Assembly: GCA_017995875.1 (NCBI GenBank)
Contig: JAGOIB010000101.1
Coordinates: 1-6,048 of the forward strand
Length of the DNA stretch: 6,048 bases
DNA from: Saprospiraceae bacterium
Lineage (GTDB): Bacteria; Bacteroidota; Bacteroidia; Chitinophagales; Saprospiraceae
Direction of reading: 5' to 3'
Shown: positions 1 through 4,507 of the stretch, piece after piece
How positions within the stretch are numbered: position 1 is the first letter of the stretch
Layout of the letters: each line of letters starts with the position of its first letter
The notes under the pieces: generated by a model
Told to the model about the DNA's origin: nothing
Databases searched by the model: none
The model's input: the letters and a program-made list of their open reading frames with translations, nothing else
Position numbers and translations under genes: made by a program

Positions 1-21
1 GTCAATCGTCAATCGTCAGGC
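1..21. repeat. Heptamer tandem repeat (GTCAATC)n
   Basis: Three consecutive 7-bp units are visible at the window edge: GTCAATC, GTCAATC and the diverged GTCAGGC. The array may continue to the left of the window. A related pair of units (GTCAATT) lies at 148-161 in the same orientation. No reading frame crosses it convincingly. Confidence 0.6.
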
Positions 22-29
22 ATCGTTTA

Positions 30-54
30 CCCCTAAATCCCCTAAAGGGGACTT
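30..54 (+). repeat. Dispersed 25-bp element, copy 1 (CCCCTAAAGGGG core)
   Basis: The element reads CCCCTAAAT, then the 12-bp near-palindrome CCCCTAAAGGGG (39-50), then ACTT. An exact reverse-complement copy lies at 117-141, and an identical direct copy at 4307-4331. Copies 1 and 2 could pair as a 25-bp perfect stem around a 62-base loop. Such elements look like dispersed intergenic repeats; function is unknown. Confidence 0.8.
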
Positions 55-116
55 AATAACTTTCAAACTTTTCAATCGTGAGTTATGAGTTCTTTTAATT
101 ACAATTCGCAATTGGC

Positions 117-145
117 AAGTCCCCTTTAGGGGATTTAGGGGCAAA
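117..145 (-). repeat. Dispersed element, copy 2 (inverted)
   Basis: This is the exact reverse complement of 30-54 over 25 bp. Its identity with the third copy (4303-4331) is longer, 29 bp, because both carry TTTG in front of the CCCCTAAAT part. The longer match to the distant copy suggests that copies 2 and 3 represent the element more completely than copy 1, which has TTTA there. Confidence 0.8.
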
Positions 146-147
146 TT

Positions 148-161
148 GTCAATTGTCAATT
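148..161. repeat. Two GTCAATT heptamers
   Basis: Two perfect 7-bp units, preceded by the partial unit AATT and followed by AACTCAC. The octamer TAACTCAC (161-168) is the reverse complement of GTGAGTTA at 79-86, so a further short inverted pair overlaps the larger one formed by the CCCCTAAAGGGG elements. Confidence 0.55.
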
Positions 162-183
162 AACTCACACACAAAACCCACAC

Positions 184-223
184 CTCTCACGTTCTCACGC
201 TCTTTCGCTCTTACATTCTTACT
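184..223 (+). repeat. Pyrimidine-rich octamer array abutting the globin start
   Basis: Five degenerate 8-bp units are in register: CTCTCACG, TTCTCACG, CTCTTTCG, CTCTTACA and TTCTTACT. The array ends two bases before the ATG at 226, so it must occupy most or all of the 5' untranslated region if transcription starts upstream. It leaves no room for a purine-rich ribosome binding site. The other starts bordering intergenic arrays (pth, the DinB-like gene) also have pyrimidine-rich arrays on their coding strand. Confidence 0.6.
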
Positions 224-225
224 TT

Positions 226-597
226 ATGAAACCCGACATCACAACTTCTGAAGATATCAAGCTGCTCATAAACAGCTTCTATACCAAAATCAAAGCAGAT
301 GACGTGATAGGGTATGTCTTCAATGACATCGCCCATGTTGACTGGGATCATCATCTGCCAAAAATGTATGCCTTCTGGGAATTTCTGTTGTTAGGAAAAG
401 ATACCTATCAGGGCAATCCAATGGAGGTACACAAACGATTGCACCAAAAGGTTGCGCTTACGGAAGAACTTTTCGACCGATGGTTGAGCATTTTTCATCA
501 GACGGTGGATGAGCACTTTGCAGGCCTTGTGGCGGAAGAAGCAAAGAACAGATCAAGGCTGATCGTGCTGACGTGGAAACCAAAATTTGCTCAATAG
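226..597 (+). CDS. Group III truncated haemoglobin
   Basis: A 123-residue protein of the size and pattern of TrHb3 globins, small cytoplasmic haem proteins that bind O2, NO or related ligands. By alignment from memory with Campylobacter Ctb, the key positions are all present: Tyr19 (B10, in SFYTKI), His43 (E7, after the conserved Trp40), the FW pair at 50-51, GNPMEVH with proximal haem ligand His69 (F8), and Trp86 (G8, in RWLSIF). The ATG at 226 gives the normal amino terminus. No signal peptide is seen. The C-terminal tail (WKPKFAQ) is short and polar. The gene stands alone: a repeat-rich leader lies upstream, and about 120 bp separate it from the next start. Family assignment is firm. The physiological role (NO detoxification, O2 handling, peroxide chemistry) cannot be read from the sequence. 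Confidence 0.93.
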   Translation: MKPDITTSEDIKLLINSFYTKIKADDVIGYVFNDIAHVDWDHHLPKMYAFWEFLLLGKDTYQGNPMEVHKRLHQKVALTEELFDRWLSIFHQTVDEHFAGLVAEEAKNRSRLIVLTWKPKFAQ

Positions 598-672
598 CAT
601 AACGTCCATTTCATCACCGTTATCCGCTAGTTCATCCTATTTTAACCTTCTTTTTACGTTAGGAAAACAATA

Positions 673-704
673 TTTGAGGAAGAACAGCAATTTGAGTATA
701 ATTG
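673..704 (+). promoter_or_regulatory. Candidate Bacteroidota-type promoter for the glycosyltransferase
   Basis: TTTG at 673-676 is followed after 20 bases by TATAATTG at 697-704, one mismatch from the Bacteroidota -7 consensus TAnnTTTG. Transcription would begin around 709-712. That would place the TTG at 702 outside the message and favour the GTG at 720 as start codon. This rests on consensus matching only. Confidence 0.35.
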
Positions 705-719
705 TCTAACCGATATGGC

Positions 720-1814
720 GTGAAGATATTTTTTCCTGTACTTAATTGGGGCCTTGGCCATGCCAGCAGGTCCCTGCCCCTGATCAAAAAATACCTCGAC
801 CAAGGTCATGAGGTTGTCTGTGCATCCGACGGCGAAGCGCTGACGATGTTGCGAAAAGAACTTCCCGATCAGATGGTCCTCCAACTTCCTGGTTATGAAA
901 TATTGTATGGCAGTCGTTTCATGCCGATCAACATGTTGAAGCATGGTCCGGGAATGCTGCGTACTATTCGCACCGAACAAGAACTTACAAAAGCGATTGT
1001 TGGAAGACATAACATCGATTGTATCATTTCAGACAACAGATATGGATGTTATCATCCGGATGTGCCCTCAGCTTTGATTACGCATCAATTGCAAGTCTTT
1101 ACTGGCCAGAAGTTATTAGATGTGTATATCCGCCGTCAGATACGATCCTGGTACAAAAACTTTTCTGAGATCTGGGTTCCTGATCAGGCTCCACCGGGCA
1201 ATATCACCGGTGAATTGTCAGGAATGGAAACAGATCCGGTACCTAAATTTTTTCTGGGTGTTATCTCAGAACTAAACGCTGTGCCCACTAAAGGAAAATA
1301 CAAAGCTGTTGCAGTGATCTCAGGGCCTGAACCACAACGCACTCATTTCGAACAAATGGTGATCAAACAATTGTCTGCTGTGGATGGTGATTTTGCCATT
1401 GTACGTGGCAAGCCTGATGTTGATGAACCAATAAAACAAGATGGCAACCTGACTATTTTTCCCTATTGCACAAGGGCCGAATTGTCGGCTATCTTAGCGC
1501 AGACAGAAGTGGTTATTGCCCGAAGTGGTTATACAACACTAATGGATCTTGCAATGACGGGACACAAAGCAATCCTTTGTCCTACGCCCGGTCAGTACGA
1601 GCAGACCTATCTTGCTGACAGATTAGCCAATCTTACGCAGTGCATTTATTTGAGACAGGAAAATCTCAATCTTGCAAATGCATTGAAAGACGTTGAACAT
1701 GTTAAACCGATTGGGCATGATGCTCAAGCCGTGGAAGAAGATTGTATTGAAAGACTAATGCATTTAATACAAATCAAAGAGGCAGAGCCATCATTAGATC
1801 TTGCCGCAAATTAA
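720..1814 (+). CDS. GT-B fold glycosyltransferase, MurG/GT28-like
   Basis: A cytoplasmic or membrane-associated glycosyltransferase that probably uses a UDP- or other nucleotide-sugar donor. Counting from GTG 720 (364 aa), the N-terminal Rossmann half opens with FFPVLNWGLGHASRSLP (residues 4-20), the glycine-rich loop of MurG-like enzymes. The C-terminal half holds ARSGYTTLMDLA (267-278), then CPTPGQYEQTYLADRL (287-302), matching the nucleotide-binding region of GT28/MurG. The length suits the two-domain fold. No ATG is usable: a stop at 699-701 precedes TTG 702, the only other start, which gives 370 aa; ATG 715 is out of frame and hits TGA at once. I chose GTG because family members begin about here and the promoter candidate covers 702. 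True MurG is less likely, since the rest of a mur cluster is absent. Acceptor unknown. Confidence 0.85.
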   Translation: MKIFFPVLNWGLGHASRSLPLIKKYLDQGHEVVCASDGEALTMLRKELPDQMVLQLPGYEILYGSRFMPINMLKHGPGMLRTIRTEQELTKAIVGRHNIDCIISDNRYGCYHPDVPSALITHQLQVFTGQKLLDVYIRRQIRSWYKNFSEIWVPDQAPPGNITGELSGMETDPVPKFFLGVISELNAVPTKGKYKAVAVISGPEPQRTHFEQMVIKQLSAVDGDFAIVRGKPDVDEPIKQDGNLTIFPYCTRAELSAILAQTEVVIARSGYTTLMDLAMTGHKAILCPTPGQYEQTYLADRLANLTQCIYLRQENLNLANALKDVEHVKPIGHDAQAVEEDCIERLMHLIQIKEAEPSLDLAAN

Positions 1815-1815
1815 T

Positions 1816-2406
1816 TCAGGGCTTATCATTTCTTAGCTGCGATGTAGTTGCATTGACCTGGTCCATGGCTCTTTTGAGCCCTATGGCGACAAATGTTTTG
1901 ATAGCCTCGGCACCTGCTTTAAGTACATCGGGCAAGATTATTCTTTCTTCCTTATTCCATTGGCCCAATACATAGTTGACCTGACCACCGGGATGAAAAT
2001 TCTTTCCTACACCGATGCGTAGACGGGCATACTCAGTGGTACCTAGTTGTGCCTGTATATCCTTCAGACCATTGTGACCACCGTCAGTTCCCTTGCCTCT
2101 TAGTCGCACGGTTCCAAGATCAAGTTGTATTTCATCGACGATGACCAGCAAATTTTCGATAGGGATTTTTTCTTTTTGTAGCCAGTAGTTTACAGCCTTA
2201 CCACTCAGATTCATATACGTATTAGGCTTAAGGAGAATCAGTATTCGTCCTTTGTGTTTGACTTCCGTCATGCTGCCCAATGTCACACCTTTCCAGGTAG
2301 CATTTGATGATGCAGCCAGTTCATCTACTACTTTGAAGCCAATATTATGACGTGTTTCGGCGTATTCTTCCCCGATATTTCCCAGACCAACGACGAGATA
2401 TTTCAT
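1816..2406 (-). CDS. pth: Peptidyl-tRNA hydrolase
   Basis: Bacterial Pth cleaves the ester bond of peptidyl-tRNAs that drop off ribosomes, freeing tRNA for reuse; it is cytosolic and normally essential. From ATG at 2406 the protein is 196 aa, the usual length. It starts KYLVVGLGNIGEEY..TRHNIGF, with Asn10 and catalytic His20. It also carries PNTYMNLSG (61-69, Asn66), VIVDE (89-92 region, Asp91, matching E. coli Asp93) and GGHNGLKDI (109-117, Asn112). An in-frame ATG at 2445 would add 13 residues (MWVNAKSFRFAKS) before the conserved start. I reject it because family members begin at MKYLVVGLGN and a promoter candidate lies inside that stretch. The 3' end meets the convergent glycosyltransferase with one base between the stops, so no separate terminator fits. 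No usual neighbour (rplY, ychF) is seen. Confidence 0.97.
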   Translation of the reverse strand: MKYLVVGLGNIGEEYAETRHNIGFKVVDELAASSNATWKGVTLGSMTEVKHKGRILILLKPNTYMNLSGKAVNYWLQKEKIPIENLLVIVDEIQLDLGTVRLRGKGTDGGHNGLKDIQAQLGTTEYARLRIGVGKNFHPGGQVNYVLGQWNKEERIILPDVLKAGAEAIKTFVAIGLKRAMDQVNATTSQLRNDKP

Positions 2407-2414
2407 AGATTTTG

Positions 2415-2446
2415 CAAATCTAAAGGATTTAGCATTGACCCACAAG
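2415..2446 (-). promoter_or_regulatory. Candidate promoter of pth with very short leader
   Basis: Read on the minus strand, CTTG (2446-2443) is followed after 20 bases by TAGATTTG (2422-2415), a full match to the Bacteroidota -7 consensus TAnnTTTG. Only eight bases separate the -7 box from the pth ATG, so transcription would begin at or within a few bases of the start codon. The -7 box is also one arm of the inverted repeat TAGATTT-TGC-AAATCTA (2406-2422), which could be an operator or a chance overlap. Confidence 0.45.
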
Positions 2447-2448
2447 AA

Positions 2449-2483
2449 GCAGAGAGCATAGAGCAGAGGGCATAGAGCGCAAA
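2449..2483 (-). repeat. Heptamer array GCANAGA upstream of pth
   Basis: Five 7-bp units on the plus strand: GCAGAGA, GCATAGA, GCAGAGG, GCATAGA and a diverged GCGCAAA. Looser copies continue to about 2500. The array starts two bases upstream of the candidate -33 element. On the pth coding strand it is pyrimidine-rich (TCTCTGC/TCTATGC). The same units appear inverted at 2574-2601. Confidence 0.65.
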
Positions 2484-2573
2484 GAGCTGAAGAGCAGAGA
2501 GTTTACAGAACGATTCACTTTTAATACTCTTGCCTTTAACTCTTAACCCTTTGCCCTATACTCTCTGCAGCAC

Positions 2574-2601
2574 TATGCTCTATGCTCTATGCTCTCTGCT
2601 C
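2574..2601 (+). repeat. Heptamer array TATGCTC upstream of the DinB-like gene
   Basis: Three perfect TATGCTC units and a final TCTGCTC are in register, with looser pyrimidine-rich copies back to about 2526. They are the reverse complement of the GAGCATA/GAGCAGA units at 2449-2483, so the divergent intergenic region is bracketed by an inverted pair. The array ends 14 bases before ATG 2616. I found no good TAnnTTTG box for the plus strand here. Confidence 0.7.
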
Positions 2602-2615
2602 ATTATCTTCACCCC

Positions 2616-3158
2616 ATGAAATCATCCCCCATCTTCCCTCGGCCTGTAGACGGCGACTGCCCTGAATATTATTTCCGATACATTAATCAAGTCCCTGAGG
2701 TAGATATCCTGACGTATCTGCACACACAACGTGATTGGTTCGGCGACTGGATCGAAGGCCTTACGGAGGCGCAAGCTGCCTTTCGGTATGCTCCCGACAA
2801 ATGGAGCCTTGCAGAATTGATAGGTCATGTATTGGATACAGAACGCGTCTTTGCGTATAGAATGTTATGCATGAGCAGAGGAGATCATAATAAATTTCCC
2901 GGCTTTGAACAGGATGATTATGTGACTAATTCCATCTATAATGAAATAAGTCCTGCTGACCTTGCTAATGAGTGGAGAGCTGTACGTTCATCAACTATCT
3001 ACCTCGCCAGAGCCATGAACGCAGATATGGCCGCTCATGTAGGAATTGCAAACGATAATCCAATCAAAGTATTGGCCTTCCCGTACATGATGGCAGGGCA
3101 TGTCATTCATCACAACAACATAGCGAAGGAACGTTACTTGTCTGCAGAAGAATTGTAG
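2616..3158 (+). CDS. DinB/YfiT-like four-helix protein (DinB_2 type)
   Basis: A 180-residue protein of the DinB/YfiT superfamily: four-helix bundles that often bind a divalent metal through three His residues and include thiol-dependent transferases. The family pattern is clear: RYAPDKWSLAELIGHVLDTERVFAYRML (57-84), with His71 as first ligand; the GFEQDDYV segment (96-103); and AGHVIHHNNIAKERYL (160-175), with His162 and His166 as the likely second and third ligands. Metal and substrate are unknown. An in-frame ATG at 2589 would add nine residues but lies inside the heptamer array, so ATG 2616 is preferred. The stop is one base before the next ATG (3160), implying co-transcription and coupled translation with the radical SAM gene. 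It is not the SOS polymerase DinB, despite the shared name. Confidence 0.88.
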   Translation: MKSSPIFPRPVDGDCPEYYFRYINQVPEVDILTYLHTQRDWFGDWIEGLTEAQAAFRYAPDKWSLAELIGHVLDTERVFAYRMLCMSRGDHNKFPGFEQDDYVTNSIYNEISPADLANEWRAVRSSTIYLARAMNADMAAHVGIANDNPIKVLAFPYMMAGHVIHHNNIAKERYLSAEEL

Positions 3159-3159
3159 C

Positions 3160-4179
3160 ATGTTCTATCAGGCTGATACGATACGGTTTTTATCCAAGGT
3201 CACTTTTCCCAAACTTTTCAATCTTGGATTGATCTGGTCTTCTTATCAGCTGACTAAACTTACCGGAAAACCTGTTCAATGGGGAACACCAATGACCATA
3301 TCTATTGAACCAACTACTGCTTGCAATCTCCGATGTCCTGAATGCCCCAGCGGGCTTCGATCTTTTACAAGGGATACAGGCAATATGAAAGAAGATTTCT
3401 TTCGAAAGGTCATCGATGAAATGCATAAGCAATTGATGTATCTCATTTTTTACTTTCAGGGAGAGCCTTATATCAATCCAAAATTTCTGGAGATGGTGAG
3501 CTATGCACACAAAAAAGGCATATACACCATCACTTCAACCAATGGCCATTTTTTGCATCCTGAAAATGCAAAGAAGACGATCGAATCCGGTCTTGACAGA
3601 ATTATCATCTCGATAGATGGTTCAACACAGGAGGTGTATGAACAATATCGCAAAGAAGGTAAGTTAGAAACAGTATTGGAAGGTGCACGAAATCTTGTCA
3701 AAGCAAAGAAGGAAGCAAACTCTTCTACACCACATATAGTATTTCAAATGCTGGTGGTCAGGCCCAATGAGCATCAGATCGATGAGATACGAAAGCTTGC
3801 TGAAGAAATTGGTGTTGACGAATTAAAACTGAAGACCGCACAGGTTTATGATTACAGTCATGGCAATGATCTCATTCCGACTCAATCAAAATATAGCAGA
3901 TATTATCAGGATAAAACCGGTGAGTGGCATGTAAAAAATAAATTACTCAATCAATGCTGGAAACTCTGGCATGCATGTGTCATCACATGGGATGGGATCG
4001 TGGTGCCTTGTTGCTTCGATAAAGATGCTGTGCATAAGCTAGGCGATCTCAGAGAGAATTCTTTTACCAAAATATGGAAAGGGCCGGCGTATCAACAATT
4101 CAGGAAGCAACTCCTGCAGGGTCGTGATAAGATTGACATTTGTACAAATTGTACGGAGGGGTGTAAGGTGTGGGCGTAA
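3160..4179 (+). CDS. Radical SAM protein with SPASM-type C-terminal cysteines
   Basis: A 339-residue putative radical SAM enzyme that would split S-adenosylmethionine at a [4Fe-4S] cluster. The core shows CxxxCxxC at Cys55, Cys59 and Cys62 (ACNLRCPECPSG), YFQGEPYINP (98-107, glycine-rich SAM motif) and IIISIDGST (148-156). The C-terminal region is SPASM-like: Cys266, Cys273, a Gly279-x4-Cys284 step with Cys285 adjacent, GDL (295-297), and CTNCTEGC (Cys328, Cys331, Cys335), enough for one or two auxiliary clusters. Such domains act on peptides or proteins (AtsB/anSME, PqqE) or small molecules (BtrN). No precursor peptide, sulfatase or peptidase gene lies nearby, so the substrate is open. Residues 1-44 precede the first beta strand and look amphipathic. 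It follows the DinB-like gene after one base. An octamer array begins directly after its stop. Confidence 0.9.
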   Translation: MFYQADTIRFLSKVTFPKLFNLGLIWSSYQLTKLTGKPVQWGTPMTISIEPTTACNLRCPECPSGLRSFTRDTGNMKEDFFRKVIDEMHKQLMYLIFYFQGEPYINPKFLEMVSYAHKKGIYTITSTNGHFLHPENAKKTIESGLDRIIISIDGSTQEVYEQYRKEGKLETVLEGARNLVKAKKEANSSTPHIVFQMLVVRPNEHQIDEIRKLAEEIGVDELKLKTAQVYDYSHGNDLIPTQSKYSRYYQDKTGEWHVKNKLLNQCWKLWHACVITWDGIVVPCCFDKDAVHKLGDLRENSFTKIWKGPAYQQFRKQLLQGRDKIDICTNCTEGCKVWA

Positions 4180-4235
4180 AAGGCGGAAGGGCAGAAAGGC
4201 GGAAAGGCGGAAGGGCGGAAAGGCGGAAAGGGGAA
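4180..4235 (+). repeat. Octamer array AAGGCGGA starting at the radical SAM stop
   Basis: Six 8-bp units are exactly in register from the first base after TAA (4177-4179): AAGGCGGA, AGGGCAGA, AAGGCGGA, AAGGCGGA, AGGGCGGA, AAGGCGGA. A decayed seventh (AAAGGGGAA-like) ends at 4235. It is purine-rich on the coding strand. The related array at 4466-4507 begins at the stop codon of the convergent gene, in inverted orientation. Confidence 0.75.
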
Positions 4236-4262
4236 TGGAAAAAAGCTGATATGCTAATCCAT

Positions 4263-4289
4263 AAAAAAAGAATTGTTGAGCGTAGGTTG
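4263..4289. repeat. Direct repeat, copy A (A-tract plus AATTGTTGAGCGTAGGTTG)
   Basis: Seven A residues, a G, and the 19-base sequence AATTGTTGAGCGTAGGTTG. The same 19 bases, again behind an A-tract, recur at 4352-4370. In this copy the sequence that should pair with GAGCGTAGGT has decayed: ACCT remains, then mismatches. The two copies bracket the third CCCCTAAAGGGG element. Confidence 0.75.
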
Positions 4290-4302
4290 CACCTTAGCCC
4301 GT

Positions 4303-4331
4303 TTTGCCCCTAAATCCCCTAAAGGGGACTT
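4303..4331 (+). repeat. Dispersed element, copy 3
   Basis: TTTG, CCCCTAAAT, the palindrome CCCCTAAAGGGG and ACTT, identical over 29 bp to the inverted copy at 117-145 and over 25 bp to 30-54. It lies about 4.2 kb from the other two, between the two direct-repeat copies. Lack of divergence between copies suggests recent spread or gene conversion. Confidence 0.8.
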
Positions 4332-4340
4332 ACATTTCCC

Positions 4341-4380
4341 AAAAAAAAAGCAATTGTTGAGCGTAGGTTGACCTACGCTC
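4341..4380 (-). terminator. Perfect 10-bp hairpin with A/T tract: candidate terminator for the minus strand
   Basis: GAGCGTAGGT (4359-4368) and ACCTACGCTC (4371-4380) form a perfect 10-bp stem with a two-base loop. On the minus strand the stem is followed, after about nine bases (CAACAATTGC on the message), by nine U residues from the A-tract 4341-4349. That offset is longer than in a textbook intrinsic terminator. It would serve the FemAB-like transcript. No U-tract follows on the plus strand. The A-tract and left arm are also copy B (4341-4370) of the direct repeat. Confidence 0.4.
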
Positions 4381-4427
4381 GCGTACAATAGATCAAAGAA
4401 ATCATAGTCTTGGTAATATTCTGTGCA

Positions 4428-4442
4428 GCCGTTTTTAACGGC
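4428..4442. repeat. Small hairpin GCCGTT-TTT-AACGGC
   Basis: A perfect 6-bp stem with a three-base loop between the convergent genes. It is the first stem downstream of the FemAB-like gene beyond its repeat array. No T-tract follows on either strand, so I leave it as a hairpin rather than a terminator. Confidence 0.35.
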
Positions 4443-4465
4443 AAGTAAAATACACTCAAACCTCT

Positions 4466-4507
4466 TCAGCCTCTTTAGCCTTTTCCGCCCTTCTGCCTTT
4501 CTGCCCT
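4466..4507 (-). repeat. Purine-rich array starting at the FemAB-like stop
   Basis: On the minus strand, units run from the first base after TAA (4510-4508): AGGGCAGA, AAGGCAGA, AGGGCGGA, then 9-base forms AAAGGCTAA and AGAGGCTGA. The 13 bases AGGGCAGAAAGGC are shared exactly with units 2-3 of the array at 4180-4235, in inverted orientation. Unit length drifts from 8 to 9 away from the gene. Confidence 0.7.

Larger units (their letters stand above)
4180..4507. other. Convergent intergenic region made largely of repeats
   Basis: This is 328 bp with no credible gene on either strand, lying between the 3' ends of the radical SAM gene (+) and the FemAB-like gene (-). From left to right it holds an octamer array (4180-4235), a direct-repeat copy (4263-4289), the CCCCTAAAGGGG element (4306-4331), the second direct-repeat copy with a perfect hairpin (4341-4380), a small hairpin (4428-4442) and an inverted octamer/nonamer array (4466-4507). 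About 4381-4427 holds nothing I can name. Confidence 0.7.

Noticed and set aside
1..225. 3' end of an upstream gene or a structured regulatory RNA
   Set aside because: No open frame enters from the left edge convincingly, and the only strong pairing comes from the dispersed repeat copies. I see no riboswitch-like conserved core.
654..1010. Open frame of 118 codons on the minus strand
   Set aside because: It lies opposite the start of the glycosyltransferase, whose family motifs are clear in the other strand, and its translation resembles no family I know.
720..1814. True MurG
   Set aside because: The glycine-rich loop and donor region are alike, but the N-terminal motif is NWGLGHASR rather than GGTGGH, and no other cell-wall synthesis gene is adjacent.
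2445..2589. Longer starts for pth (2445) and the DinB-like gene (2589)
   Set aside because: The pth extension precedes the universally placed MKYLVVGLGN start and runs through a promoter candidate. The DinB-like extension lies in the heptamer array.
2449..2601. CRISPR array
   Set aside because: Units are 7 bp, directly abutting and degenerate, with no spacers, and no cas genes are present.
2616..3158. DNA polymerase IV (dinB)
   Set aside because: The protein is 180 aa with a YfiT/DinB_2 histidine pattern. It only shares a name with the polymerase.
3190..3701. Two minus-strand open frames within the radical SAM gene
   Set aside because: Both are antisense shadows of a gene with intact CxxxCxxC and SPASM cysteines, and their translations show no domain pattern.
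4180..4507. Small precursor peptide for the radical SAM enzyme
   Set aside because: The region downstream is repeat DNA with no start codon followed by a plausible leader-core frame, and the gene upstream is a folded DinB-like protein.
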